The notes: a model not told the origin generated them from the sequence alone. 64,000 nucleotides of DNA from Saussurea involucrata (GCA_033807775.1 JAWVWS010001018.1:62001-126000); one strand, 5' to 3'. Counted from the first letter of the stretch, positions 1 to 11,739 are shown. A program made the numbers and translations.

Positions 1-881
1 CTTCCACCTCTTCTTTGGACCTACTCCCGACGGCCAAAACTCACCGCCCAACCACCCCAAAACGCTGATCAGCAGCCTCCTGTCCCGCCTCCACCGCCTC
101 CTTCTACCCGGACTATTCACACCCGTTCCATGTCCGGCATTAATAAGCAAATCAGGCAGCTAAACCTTCACACAAACACCTCTCCCGAGCCCATTCCTAA
201 AACTCCCGCTGCTGCCCTCTCTAGCCCGGCCTGCAACCTCGCCATGCGTGATGAATTTAATGCTATTATTGCTAATGAGACTTGGGAACTTGTACCTCGT
301 CAACCTAATATGAATGTGATCAGGTGTATGTGGATTTTTAAGCACAAGCTAACCTCCGACGGCCACCTAGAGCGGTACAAGGCCCGTCTTGTTTGTGATG
401 GCAGGTCTCAGCGGGTTGGTGTTGACTGTGGTGACACCTTTAGTCCGGGTTAAACCGGCCACTATACGAATTGTGCTCACTTTAGCCTTGGCTCACTCTT
501 GGTCTATCCATCAGCTGGACGTCCATAATGCTTTCCTTCATGGCACTCTCAAGGAGACAGTTTACATGCATCAACCTTATGGTTTTCGGGATCCCTCCTA
601 CCCGAATCATGTGTGTCGACTCCGAAAGTCCTTATACGGCCTAAAACAATCACCCCGGGCATGGTACCAACGCTTCACTGATTTTGTGTCTTCTATGGGC
701 TTCACTCACAGTCAGTGTGATCACTCATTGTTCATTTACCGCCAAGGTGATGACATGGCTTTCATTCTACTATACGTTGATGACATCCTCCTTATCACCT
801 CTTCCGACACTCTTCGTTCGGCCATCATGCGACAACTTTCACAAGAATTTGCGATGAAAGATCTAGGTCGCTTGAGTCACT
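1..881 (+). pseudogene. Ale/Retrofit-type copia pol, left part (interrupted)
   Basis: The frame is open from the window edge. It runs through a Pro/Ser-rich spacer after integrase into the start of reverse transcriptase (W-x-F-K-H-K near 330-350, RYKARLV near 374), then a small indel near 447-455 shifts the frame. The second frame holds the RT core: QLDVHNAFLHG near 514-546, SLYGLKQSPRAWY near 628-668, and LLYVDDILL near 770-795, which contains the catalytic YVDD. The reading stops at 881 because another copia element is inserted there; the same RT resumes at 5920 after the TSD. The lineage is inferred from the resemblance of the RT/RNase H to Ale (Retrofit) elements. The 5' part of the element lies left of the window. 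It is not functional: it has a frameshift and a 5-kb insertion. Confidence 0.85.
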
Positions 882-1167
882 TGTTGGGATGTAGGCTTCG
901 GCCCACTGATCAGGAAAAGGGAGAGGCGCAGCCGGCCCTAGGCCCTCTACCCTAGTTTCCTTAATTAGGTGTTTACCCTAATTATGTTTGTCTATATATA
1001 TTGATCCCATTGTACTTGTAAACATTGTAGCAGAAATAAAGAAAACCCTAGTTGCCCCCGTGGATTAGCATGATCACCCTGATCGTGTGAACCACGTAAA
1101 TTCTCGTGTTCTTCTCTTGTTTTTCGGTTGTGTGCGTATTGTGTGTGTGTAACGTTTAATCTTAACA
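882..1167 (+). repeat. 5' LTR of young copia element
   Basis: 286 bp, bounded by TGTT and AACA. A TATA-like TATATATA at about 993-1000 and an AATAAA at about 1035 fit the promoter and polyadenylation signals of an LTR. It appears identical to 5634-5919. Confidence 0.95.
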
Positions 1168-1169
1168 AC

Positions 1170-1181
1170 TGGTATCAGAGC
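1170..1181 (+). other. Primer binding site (tRNA-iMet)
   Basis: TGGTATCAGAGC lies 2 nt after the 5' LTR. It is the usual plant copia PBS, complementary to the 3' end of initiator methionine tRNA. Confidence 0.95.
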
Positions 1182-1220
1182 TTTAGGCTCGTGATCTGTT
1201 ACACATCGCTGAAAACCCTC

Positions 1221-1395
1221 ACCGCTGCCAGCCGCCGCTGTCCGCCGCCACCGTCGCCGCTGCCCGCCGCCGCTGTCTGTCAACCACCGCTGCCCGCCGC
1301 CGCCGCTGTCTGTCAACCGCCGCTGCCGCCGCTACTGCTGTCTGCCGCCGCCGCTACTGCTGTTTGCAGTTGCCGCTGTTCGCCGCCACTGCTGC
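1221..1395 (+). repeat. GCC/GCT trinucleotide-rich leader
   Basis: An imperfect run of GCCGCC, GCTGCC and GCTGTC triplets lies between PBS and gag, with two near-copies of a segment containing CTGTCTGTCAACC. It is GC-rich, unlike the rest of the element. No coding role is evident. Confidence 0.7.
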
Positions 1396-1571
1396 TCAAA
1401 AGGTTTTTGCTTCTGTTCCTTTATCGCCAACAACTTTACATTATCGATAAGACTGATTGCAAAGGTAGTGTTCAATAGAACAGCCGTCAAGTTCAGGCAG
1501 CCGGCCACTGCTGTGTTTGGACACTATTTTCAGTCTTGACTCGATTTGTAAACCCTAACAGTTTTGGGATA

Positions 1572-4500
1572 ATGGCTGAGGACGGAAAAACCAAAATTGA
1601 GAAATTTGATGGACAAGATTTTGGATGGTGGAAGATGCAAATTGAGGATCTGCTGTGTCAGAAGGACTTGGATCAAGCCTTGACAGGAATAAAACCCGAG
1701 AAGATGGAAGACGCTGCATGGGCTGCTCTAGACAGAAAAGCCATAGCTGTTATCAGATTTACACTGGCCAAGAATGTGGCCTTTAACATTGTGAAGGAGA
1801 CTACCGCATGTGGATTGATGAAAGCTTTGTCAAACATGTATGAGAAGCCTTCTGCTTCTAACAAGGTATTTCTGATAAGACAGTTAGTAAATACCAGAAT
1901 GAGAGAAGGTATGTCTGTTACCTCACACATTAATGATTTCAATACCATTATATCCCGCTTGTTATCTGTTGATATTAAGTTTGAAGATGAAGTCCAAGCT
2001 TTACTCTTGTTATCCTCGTTACCGGAAAGTTGGTCAGGAACGGTCACTGCCATTAGTGGTTCAGCTGGAACCTCTAAACTCACCTTTGAGGGCATACGTG
2101 ACTTCATCCTAGGAGAGGACATAAGGAGACGAAGTTCTGGAGAATCATCTAGTGCTTTGCTAAGCACTGAAGGGAGAGGTAGAAAGACAGAAAGGGGTAA
2201 TGGCAGAGGTAGATCAAAGTCTAGAAAGAGGAGCCAGTCAAAACCAAGGAAAGACATCCAATGTTGGAAGTGCAAAGAAACTGGGCACTTCAGAAACCAG
2301 TGCCCTAAACAATCAGATGGAAACAGAGAGGTGAACGCAGCAACTGATGATTCAGAAGATGCCCTTATCTGCTGTGTTGAGAATACAGCAGAGTCTTGGA
2401 TCATGGATTCCGGTGCATCTTTTCATGCTACCTTCAGCACGAAGATGATGAAGAATCTACGGACAGGTAACTTTGGTAAAGTCCGTTTGGCTGACCATCG
2501 CACTCTTGATATCACAGGAATAGGTGACACAGACATAAAGACTTCATTGGGTACCATTTGGACATTGAAGGACGTTCGGGTCGTTCCCAGCCTTAAGAAA
2601 ATGTTGATTTCTACTGGGCAGTTGGACGACCAAGGATTTAGAACTACCTTTGGTGATGGGCAATGGAAGGTTGTCAAAGAAAACCTTGTAATTGCCAGGG
2701 GTAAAAAGCGAGGCACCTTATACATGGTTGAGGTTCCTGACGACGAGGTGAATGCAGTGACCACCGAGCTGAATCCTTCCAGACTGTGGCATCAACGTCT
2801 CGGCCACATGAGTGAAAAAGGAATGAAGATGCTCTTTGCCAAAGGAAAGCTTCCTGATTTGAAAAAGGTGGATACAGAGTTCTGTGAACCCTGTGTACTT
2901 GGCAAGAAAAAGAAGGTATCCTTTGTGAAGACGGGTCAGACGCCGAAAGCTCAGAAATTAGAGCTTGTTCACACGGACGTTTATGGACCGACACCAGTCT
3001 CCTCCTTGGGAGGATCGAACTACTATGTGACCTTCATCGATGATTCAACACGCAAGGTATGGGTTTACTTTCTTAAGAATAAGTTTGATGTTTTCAATAC
3101 TTTTAAGAAATGGAAAACTGCTGTTGAATTGGAAACTAACCTGAAGGTAAAGTGCTTGAAGTCGGATAATGGTGGGGAATACATCAGCACAGAGTTTACT
3201 GAATATTGTGCTGAACATGGCATTCGGATGATAAAGACAGTTCCAGGCACTCCTCAACAGAATGGAGTGGCAGAAAGGATGAACAGAACTTTGAATGAAA
3301 GGGCTAGAAGTATGAGACTTAATGCCGGGCTACCAAAGACGTTCTGGGCTGATGCAGTTAACACTGCAGCTTATCTTATCAACCGAGGAATATCAGTACC
3401 ATTGGGCTTCAAGATACCAGAGGAAGAGTGGAAAGGTGAAGCAGTAAAGTATGAACACTTGAAGGTGTTCGGATGCAGTGCCTATGATCTGAAGAAAGAT
3501 GGTGACAAGTTGGATGCAAAAGCCAAGAAATACACCTTCATTGGATATGGCTCAGATAGCATGGGCTACAGGCTTTGGGACTTTGAAAGCAGAAAGGTAG
3601 TCAGAAGCAAACATGCAACGTTCAACGAGGCTGAACTTTATAAAGACAGGAGCACAGTAAACTCAAATGACCAGAAAGAACAAGCTGAGTTTGAAAGTGA
3701 TGACATCAGAATCAGAGGGCCAGAAGATACTCAGGATAGTGGGAGCATTGAGCCTGATTTTCAGAATAATGATGAGTCTGAAGATGTTCATGAAGACACT
3801 GTCAACAGTGAAAACTCAGAGGATGAAGAAGAAACATCTTCTCCAGAACAGCCTCAGCCAGTTGAATCACACTGGGTCAGGAGATCCACCAGAGTCTCTA
3901 AGCCTCCTGAAAAATACAATCCATCAGTCAATTATCTTCTTTTGACTGAGAATGGTGAACCAGAAAGTTACTCTGAAGCAGTTAAGCTGAAAGATTCGTT
4001 GCAGTGGGAGCATGCAATGAAAGAAGAAATGGGATCTCTAAACAAGAACCAAACTTGGGTTTTAACCAAGCTTCCGCAAGACAAAAGAGCGTTGCAGAAT
4101 AAATGGGTATTCAGAATCAAGGAAGAGCATGATGGGTCTAAACGGTACAAAGCCCGTTTAGTAGTCAAGGGTTTTCAACAGAAAAAAGGGATTGATTTCA
4201 ATGAAACTTTCTCTCCAGTGGTGAAAATGACCACCATCAGATTGATCCTGAGTATTGTAGCTGCAGAGGGCTTACATCTAGAGCAGCTAGATGTCAAGAC
4301 AGCATTTCTACATGGTGACCTTGATGAGGATATCTACATGGCACAACCTGAGGGGTTTCAGGTTGCTGTTTCAGGTTGCTGGTAAAGAAGACTGGGTCTG
4401 CAAACTGAAAAGGAGCTTGTATGGTCTAAAACAAGCACCCAGGCAGTGGTACTTGAAGTTTGATGACTTCATGGAGAGGACCGGGTACAGAAAATGTGAG

Positions 4501-5526
4501 ACGGACCATTGCTGTTATGTGAAGAAATTCAAGGGCTCCTATATCATTCTACTTCTCTATGTAGATGATATGCTGATTGCAGGTGCTGATATAAAAGAGA
4601 TCAGCAAGTTAAAGAAACAAATGTCTGAAGAATTCGAGATGAAAGACTTGGGTCCAGCCAAACAGATACTCGGTATGAGCATTACTCGAAACAAGAAAGA
4701 TGGATCTTTGACACTATCCCAAGAGAAATACATCGGGAAAGTGTTAGAAAGATTCAAGATGAATGATGAGAAGACAAAACCTATAAACACACCTTTGGGA
4801 AGTCATTTCAGGCTTACCAAAGATCAGTCTCCTAGATCAGAAGATGAGAAAGCAGATATGGCTAAAGTTCCTTACGCATCTGCTATTGGTAGTCTCATGT
4901 ACGCCATGGTTTGCACGAGACCAGACATAGCCCATGCCGTCGGGGTTGTTAGTCGTTTTATGTCAGATCCGGGAAGAGAACATTGGCAAGCAGTCAAATG
5001 GTTGCTCAGGTATTTGAAGGGTACTTCAAAGTTGGGATTATGTTTCAAAGGTAAAGATTCAGTTCTCAGAGGATATACTGATGCTGATTTGAGTGGATGC
5101 AAAGAGACATTTAAAAGCACTACAGGGTACGTCTTTACAATGGGAGGAACAGCAGTTAGTTGGATGTCCAGACTTCAGAAAAGTGTAGCCTTATCAACAA
5201 TAGAAGTTGAATACATGGCAGTTGCTGAAGCCAGTAAAGAGCTAGTATGGTTACAGGACTTTCTTGAAGAACTTGGGAAAAAGCAAGCTGATTACTCGTT
5301 ATACTGTGACAATGAGAGTGCAGTGAAACTAGCTAAGAATCCAGTCTATCATGGGAAAACAAAGCACATTGGGAGGAAATATCATTTTGTCAGAAATTTG
5401 ATTCGTGATGGTACGATAAATTTGAAGAATATCTCAGGTGCAAAGAATCCAGCAGATATGTTCACCAAATCTGTGACGCTGGATAAGCTGAAGTTCTGTA
5501 TGACTTCAGCTGGCCTTCAGGAATAG
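1572..5526 (+). pseudogene. Copia gag-pol polyprotein, frameshifted in RT
   Basis: The likely start is the ATG at 1572 (M-A-E-D-G). Domains in order: Gag (about 1600-2200) with a basic region, zinc knuckle CWKCKETGHFRNQC near 2262-2303, protease with D-S-G-A near 2405, integrase with an HHCC finger (H...H near 2790-2808, CEPC near 2884) and the catalytic core (HTDVYGP near 2970, SDNGGEY near 3163, NGVAERMNR near 3262), RT, and RNase H (YTDADLSG near 5078) to the stop at 5524-5526. The frame is open from 1572 to 4385 and again from about 4382 to 5526 in another frame. The only lesion I see is a 13-bp tandem duplication at 4356-4381, just before the RT YVDD (near 4558). Without it, this would be a typical single-ORF copia polyprotein of about 1300 residues. 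Confidence 0.93.
4356..4381 (+). repeat. 13-bp tandem duplication in RT
   Basis: The unit TTTCAGGTTGCTG occurs twice back to back (4356-4368 and 4369-4381). Thirteen is not a multiple of three, so the frame changes and a stop follows at 4383-4385. Confidence 0.97.
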
Positions 5527-5620
5527 TGTTGAGAAGGCAGGTGGCAACTAAGGGGGAGCTCAAGCTCCGTTGGTGTTTACAGAAGTACAGAGGAGTGCAG
5601 GTGTTCGTGTTTCGAAGCCT

Positions 5621-5633
5621 CCAAGTGGGAGAT
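5621..5633 (+). other. Polypurine tract
   Basis: AAGTGGGAGAT directly precedes the 3' LTR, as expected for the plus-strand primer. A stronger purine run, AAGGGGGAGC, lies upstream near 5550. Confidence 0.75.
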
Positions 5634-5919
5634 TGTTGGGATGTAGGCTTCGGCCCACTGATCAGGAAAAGGGAGAGGCGCAGCCGGCCCTAGGCCCTCT
5701 ACCCTAGTTTCCTTAATTAGGTGTTTACCCTAATTATGTTTGTCTATATATATTGATCCCATTGTACTTGTAAACATTGTAGCAGAAATAAAGAAAACCC
5801 TAGTTGCCCCCGTGGATTAGCATGATCACCCTGATCGTGTGAACCACGTAAATTCTCGTGTTCTTCTCTTGTTTTTCGGTTGTGTGCGTATTGTGTGTGT
5901 GTAACGTTTAATCTTAACA
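5634..5919 (+). repeat. 3' LTR of young copia element
   Basis: 286 bp, identical by eye to the 5' LTR, followed by the TSD copy TCACT at 5920-5924. Confidence 0.95.
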
Positions 5920-6726
5920 TCACTTTCTCGGCATCTCTGTCACTCACACTCTGAACGGTCTTTTTCTATCTCAACAAAAATACGCCTCTGATATTCTAGA
6001 ACGCGCCGGTCTATCTTCGTGCAAGTCGGCCCTCACTCCCGTTGATGTTAATGGCAAACTGAGTGCAAAAGACGGGGGCCTCATGGAAGACCCCACATTC
6101 TATCGCAGGTTTGCAGTTCAACAGGTTTGCATGTTTATGCACGCCCCTCGTATTCCTCACTTCAACGCCTTGAAGAGGATCCTCCGTTACGTCCAAGGCA
6201 CCCTCTCCTTCGGGTTACACATGACACGACCTAATTCCATGTCTCTCGTCGGCTACACGGACGCCGATTGGGCTGGCTGTCCCGACACCCGCAAATCCAC
6301 ATCCGGCTACTGCCTCTACCTTGGTGACAACCTTATCTCATGGTCCTCCAAACGACAAACCACGATTTCGAGGTCTAGTGCTGAGGCCGAGTACCGGGGG
6401 TAGCTAACATTGTCTCCGAGTTGTGCTGGGTTCGAAATCTGCTCCTCGAACTTCATCACCCTCCGCTTAAAGCTTCTATCGTGTACTGTGACAATGTCAG
6501 TGCCATATATTTGTCCGGTAACCCAATCCAACATCAACGGACTAAACATATCGAAATCGACATACATTTCGTCAGGGAGAAAGTTCGCCAAGGACAGTTC
6601 GTGTTTTACATGTTTCCTCTTGGTTCCAAATCGCAGATATCTTTACAAAGGGGCTGCCACGTGTTCTATTCGAGGATTTTCGGTCCAGTCTTAACCTCCG
6701 ATCTCCTCCGGCTACGACTGCGGGGG
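5920..6726 (+). pseudogene. Ale-type copia RT end and RNase H (continuation)
   Basis: This continues the RT broken at 881: a short stretch to YASDILERAG near 5980-6010, then RNase H with YTDADWAGC near 6253, KSTSGYCLYLG near 6293-6330, SRSSAEAEYRG near 6368-6402, and HQRTKHIEIDIHFVR near 6532. Two lesions are visible. About 17-18 codons that normally link RT to RNase H are missing in frame near 6107-6113, where the text jumps from TFYR to VQQVC. A 1-bp loss at about 6400 shifts the frame and makes a TAG. The purine-rich GCGGGGG before 6727 looks like the PPT. Confidence 0.85.
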
Positions 6727-6907
6727 TGTAATAGACATCGTAGAATTGTAGAGTGTATATCCGATAAAATCATTCAAAATATTGTATAGATTTTGTAGAT
6801 TATCTTGCCTATTTTGTAGGCACTCCTTTTGTATTTATACGGTGGTTAATGAGAGGATATGGGACAACTTTGAAACCCATTCTATTAGATACAAGAAGAA
6901 AACGTCA
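6727..6907 (+). repeat. Putative 3' LTR of Ale-type element
   Basis: Starts TGTAATAGAC right after the GGGGG purine tract, is AT-rich with a TATTTATAC near 6833, and plausibly ends GTCA at 6907. The sequence from 6908 reads as chromovirus gag, which fixes the boundary to within a few bases. The matching 5' LTR lies left of the window, so the TSD cannot be checked. Confidence 0.65.
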
Positions 6908-8172
6908 ATCTTCATTCGTCTATCCAGGAGGAGGTTCGAACTATTCTGACTGAATCCACCCAAACCCACAATGGACCACGGTCTGCGGGCAGTATCAATT
7001 CAGGCGACGGATCTGGAGGGTTAGCGATGGGAGGGGGTGGGCTCGATTGGAGATATCGGAAATTGGATATGCCCCTGTTTGATGGCGTCAATCCAGACGG
7101 GTGGATAATGAGGGCGGAGAGGTACTTTGGATTCTACCGGTTAAACGAAGATGATAAGATGGAGGCTGCGATCGTAGCCCTGGAGGGTGACGCCCTCCTG
7201 TGGTTTCAATGGGAGCATCGTCGACGACCGGTGAAACGGTGGGAGGAACTCAAATCGTTGTTGTTGCGCCAATTTCGTCCCTCCCAATCGGGCTCCCTTC
7301 ACGAGCAATGGTTGTCACTAAGCCAGGTGAGTACTGTGTTGGATTATCAGCGTGCATTCATAGAGTTATCAGCCCCGCTATCGAACGTATCTGAAGATAT
7401 CGCTCTGGGCCAGTTCATAAATGGGCTCAGAGCTGATATTCGGGCCGAGGTTAGGGTCTTTGGGACACGAACCGTGGACCAGGCTATGGCCTTAGCCTCA
7501 AATGTGGAAGAAAAACTGAAGGTTACCCCAACCCGGAAAGTGGACCGGAAAGGGTACGCTTCAAATTTTGGTTTCGGAAATTCAACCACGAGAATCTCAC
7601 CATCGTCATTCTCGGTCCAAAATTCCAATCGAGTCATCCCAAGTTCCACGAATTTGAGTTCAGCGTGGTCCCAAACGGCTTTAGGATCACGCACCAATCC
7701 ACCATTGAGTTCCACGGTTCCAACAACCGTGAATACATCCTCAAAAGTGTCCGGGGAAGTGAGGCGATTATCCGACAAAGAACTCCAACAAAAGAGGGAG
7801 CGGGGACTCTGTTTTCGTTGTGATGAGAAATGGAACGTGGGGCATCGTTGCCGTCGTCGGGAGTTGAGCGTTTTGCTCACACAGGAGGAAGACGAGGATG
7901 AGACGGGTGAAGTTGAAAGGGTGGACGAACCTTTGGAGGTAAATCAGACTGAAATTTGTTTGAACTCGGTTATGGGGATCACTAGCCCCAAGACGCTGAA
8001 ACTATTGGGGACGATAAAGGAACATGAGGTCGTCGTTATGATCGACCCCGGCGCAACTCACAATTTCTTATCAAAGGCAGTCATCGGGGAATTAGGCATT
8101 CACGTGACTCAAACAGGGGGATTTGGAGTATCACTTGGAACACGAGAAGCAAGCAGTACAAGGAATGGGTGA
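6908..8172 (+). pseudogene. Chromovirus gag and protease
   Basis: The frame is open from about 6910 through 8172. The gag core (PLFDGVNPDGWIMRAERYF near 7072-7130, then ALLWFQWE near 7192 and HEQWLSLSQV near 7300) is followed by a zinc knuckle of the form CFRC...GHRC near 7807-7850. The protease shows MIDPGATHNFLS near 8038-8073: the active aspartate is present, with Pro in place of the commoner Ser. The first residues of gag are missing because of the Ale insertion. After 8172 the frame is lost. Confidence 0.88.
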
Positions 8173-8396
8173 ATGCAAGGGTGTGTTGTTACAATTACAG
8201 GGCATTGAGGTGCAGAAGATTTCCTTCCCCTCACGTTGGGCAATTCACATGTAATACTCGGTGTCCAGTGGTTAGAGAAGTTGGGCGCGGTCACGACTAA
8301 TTGAAAAACGCAAATCATGAGATTTCTCGTAAATGGAACTCTGGTGACTCTTCGGGGGGATCCCTCATTGGGAAGGTCTAGAGTGACTCTAAAAAC

Positions 8397-10225
8397 ATGA
8401 TTCGATCCATTGCTAAGGAGAGACGAGGTTATTTAGTACAACTGAATCAGGTCGAAAAAAGTTCACAGCCCTTGTCGCTTGCTGATTCACCTCCGTTTTT
8501 GCATGATATCCTCCTCCGTTATCAGCAGGTGTTTGAATGGTCGGACGGACTACCGCCACACCGGGAAAAAGTACATGCGATTAACCTGAAGGATGGGGTA
8601 AGCCCAGTCAGTGTGAGGCCATACCGCTACCCCCATGCACAGAAAAATGAGATCGAAAAACTGATACATGACATGCTAAAGTCGAGAATTATCCAGAACT
8701 CAAACAACCCCTATTCTAGCCCAGTCTTGTTAGTAAAAAAGAAAGACGACTCTTAGAGATTTTGCGTCGATTATAGGGCCCTTAACAGAGTTACAGTCCC
8801 CGATAACTTATCGGCGATAAGTTCCCCATTCCGGTCATAGATGAACTTCTTGATGAACTACATGGATCGTGTGTTTTCCAAGCTCGACCTTAAATCAGGA
8901 TATCACCAAATACAGGTGAAAGAGGACGATGTGGCTAAAACGACTTTTCGAACACACGAGGGACATTACGAGTTCCTCGTTATGCCCTTTGGCCTAACCA
9001 ATGCCCCGGCTACTTTTCGATCATTGATGAATGACATCTTTCGGCCGTTCCTTCGGAAATATGTTTTGGTGTTTTTTGACGACATTTTGGTTTATAGCCA
9101 AAATCAACAGCAACATCGAAAGCATTTAGAATCGGTGTTGAATCTTCTAGCAACCCATCAGCTCTATGCTAATCCGACTAAATGTGAGTTTGGAAAGAGG
9201 GAAGTGGCATACTTAGGCCATGTGATTTCGGAGGCTGGGGTGGCGGTAGACTGGCCAATTCTGAAGAATCTAAGGGACCTACGTGGGTTCCTCGGACTCA
9301 CAGGTTACTACCGCAAATTCATCGGTGGATATGCCCGAATAGTTGCCCCGTTAACGGAACTAAAAAAAACTCATTTGGGTGGACAAATGCCGCTACCGAG
9401 TCCTTCCAGCAGCTCAAAATGGCATTAACTAAAGCTCCAATTTTAGCCATGCCGGATTTTAGCCTACCCTTCATGGTAGAGACGGATGCTTCGGGAAGTG
9501 GGATAGGAGCTGTCTTACTTCAAGCATCTCGACCAGTCGCATATTTTAGCCAAGTGTTGGGGTCCCAAAACCGGTTGAAGTCGGTATATGAACGTGAACT
9601 AATGGCCATTGTTATCGCCGTTCAAAAATGGAGGCATTACCTCTTAGGACGACACTTTATCATCCATACGGACCAACGTAGCCTGAAATTCATGATGGAA
9701 CAACGAGAAGTGGGAGCAAAATACCAGAAATGGGTTGGCAAACTGCTAGGTTATGATTTTGAGATACGATACAAACGCGAGGCAATGAATCGGGTAGCTG
9801 ATGCGTTTTCCGGAGAGTTCCTCCCTGAGGTAGAATTGGGCGCCTTGGTGTCGTCTTGGACCATTCCCATGGCAGATTTAGACATGGAAATAGCAGTCGG
9901 CTTATTCATTCAACAAATAAAGAAAGACATCGAGGAAGAAGGGAAGTCACATGTGGGTTTCGCGGTGTCACAAGGTCGAGTAACGTACAAGGGCCGAATA
10001 GTCATACCCCAGACCTCGACTCTCATACCAAAACTATTGCACGAATATCATGACTCGGTGATTGGGGACCACTACGGCGAGTTAAAAACTCACCTGCGGT
10101 TAGCACCAAAAGGATGTCAATACTCATCCTGTCGGACTTTTGCAACCTCTACCCATACCGTCTCAGGTATGGGAAGACATTACGATGTATTTTATAGAGG
10201 GCCTTCCTCGCTCTCTTGGGTATGA
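8397..10225 (+). pseudogene. Chromovirus RT and RNase H
   Basis: RT is split over several frames. 8397-8756 carries VRPYRYPHAQKNEIEK and ends at a TAG where a Trp codon is expected before RFCVDYRALN. A small rearrangement with a repeated GATAA..TTATC motif near 8800-8830 shifts the frame. 8841-9428 has FSKLDLKSGYHQI near 8876, MPFGLTNAPATF near 8983, and VFFDDILVYS near 9068 (the catalytic DD). 9419-10225 has RNase H, with ETDASGSGIGAVL near 9480 and YERELMAIV near 9588. The end of this frame contains a remnant of the integrase zinc finger (GDHYGELKTH near 10072-10090), after which a piece is deleted. Confidence 0.88.
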
Positions 10226-11205
10226 TACAGTCCTGGTTGTCGTTGATCGTTTGACTAAATTCGCCCATTTTCTAGGATTGAAACACCCCTTCACGGCTCA
10301 ATCAGTAGCCAACCTTTTTATCAAGGAAGTTGTACGCCTTCATGGTTTTCCGTCATCCATTGTATCTGACAAGGATAAGGTCTTTATGAGTCTCTTTTGG
10401 AAGGAACTCTTTCGACTCAGGGAACTTCGTTACTGAGCAGCACGGCCTACCACCCACAGACCGACGGACAGTCGGAGGTGGTTAACAAGTCGTTGGAAAC
10501 ATATTTGAGATGCTTCATTAATGGCAGCCCGCGCAAATAGGCTCACTGGCTTCCATGGGCCGAATTCTGGTACAATACGTCGCATCATTCATCTACTCGT
10601 TGTACCCCTTTCAAGGCGTTATATGGCCGAGACCCACCACGCCTACATCGGGTACCTAGGGGTAGTACCGGTGTGTCTACTCTCGAAGAACAATTATTGG
10701 AACGCGATGCAGTGTTAGATGAGCTTCGTGCTTACTTGTTACGAGCTCAGCAGCTCATGAAAGTTCAAGCTAATAAGCACCGACGAAACGTAACCTTTGA
10801 TGTCGGGGATCATGTCTACCTGAAACTACAGCCGTACCGCCAGAAAACATTGGCCAACCGACCCTTTCAGAAGCTCGCCGCTCGATATTACGGACCTTTT
10901 GAGATCATCCTTGCCCACGACGGCTAAAGTTCATTCGGTGTTCCATGTTTCTCAGCTCAAGCGTGCCATGGGAGAACAACCGGTGTCCCCAACGATGCCC
11001 CCAACATCAATGCAGACCTCGAATGGGTGGTCGAACCCGAAGCCCTGCTTGGTGTCCGATCAAAAAAAGGGCAGAAACTGGAGGTGCTGTTGAAATAGAA
11101 GAATTTGTCGGAGTTCGAAGCCACTTGGGAGGATATGGTTACCATCCAGCATGCTTTTCCTGATTTCCACCTTGAGGACAAGGTGACTCTTTGGGGGAGG
11201 GGTAA
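10140..11205 (+). pseudogene. Chromovirus integrase and chromodomain-like tail
   Basis: The integrase core is recognisable in pieces: VWEDITMYFIEGLPRS near 10163, VVVDRLTKFAHF near 10238, SDKDKVF near 10366, then AYHPQTDGQSE near 10445 in another frame. The C-terminal GDHVYLKLQPYRQ lies near 10807-10845 and VFHVSQLKRA near 10940-10970. The tail with EFEATWEDM and a following acidic segment near 11110-11180 resembles the chromodomain region that defines chromoviruses. At least five frame changes and a stop (TAG near 11096) are present. The N-terminal zinc finger is largely deleted. Confidence 0.82.
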
Positions 11206-11539
11206 TGCCATGCACCCACCAATTAAATTTACTTATTCAAGGAGAAAGACTCAAATTAAGGAAAATGAAGTTGGGACCACAGAGGTGGGAAAAAATAAAT
11301 CTGTAGCAAGTAGTGGGTTTGCGTCACTTTTGGGAATTTTAAGTAAGAGTCGGTTACTTAATTTGTTACATAAGCAGGTGAGGTGGAGGGGAAGAGGTAT
11401 CTAGAATTTTTCTCGAGTTTCGTAATAGGAGAGTCTAGCCTCTAGAAAGCTAGCCCTCTCCATTGTTGTTATTCTAAATATTCAATCAGAGTATTTTCCT
11501 TTGCTTTGATTTCCTTGTTTTATTATTTGGTTCCTGACA
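11206..11539 (+). repeat. 3' LTR of gypsy element (approximate ends)
   Basis: It follows the purine tract TTTGGGGGAGGGG (11190-11202). It begins at about TGCCATGC and probably ends at CTGACA (11539). The partner LTR is outside the window, so both ends are estimates. Confidence 0.6.
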
Positions 11540-11739
11540 CATGGGGAAACTATTAGCTTAAGTACATACACTTTCCAAATTTTGATGAGAATATTGCAAA
11601 ATTTTGTCGTCAATAAAAAAGATACACAATGGATTCGTAAACTCAAGAAATCCACAACTTTTCATTTTTTCAAAAATTATGTAATGCAAAAAGTATTTTG
11701 TTGGTGCCCGGGCCGGCTTGCATGCACCTCGATTATTTA

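Larger units (their letters stand above)
882..5919 (+). mobile_element. Young Ty1/copia LTR retrotransposon (Tork/Tnt1-like)
   Basis: A complete element of 5038 bp. Its two 286-bp LTRs start TGTTGGGATG and end TTAACA, and I find no difference between them by eye, so insertion is recent. It is flanked by a 5-bp target-site duplication TCACT (877-881 and 5920-5924). It has an initiator-Met PBS, a gag-pol reading frame and a purine-rich PPT. The insertion splits the RT of an Ale-type element. Gag-Pol is broken by one 13-bp duplication, so this copy cannot make a full polyprotein without trans help. Assignment to the Tork/Tnt1 lineage is by general resemblance and less certain. Confidence 0.95.
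6908..11539 (+). mobile_element. Ty3/gypsy chromovirus-type element, right part, decayed
   Basis: Order of parts is gag, protease, RT, RNase H, integrase, a chromodomain-like tail, PPT and 3' LTR, all on plus. The gag frame starts abruptly at the end of the Ale LTR, so the Ale element most likely inserted into this gag and the gypsy 5' end lies left of the window. It has many frameshifts, stops and deletions and is not functional. It is the oldest member of the nest. Confidence 0.88.

Noticed and set aside
1074..1316. Minus-strand Gly/Arg-rich ORF in the leader of the young copia element
   Set aside because: Complement of the GCC/GCT repeat; no start context or domain.
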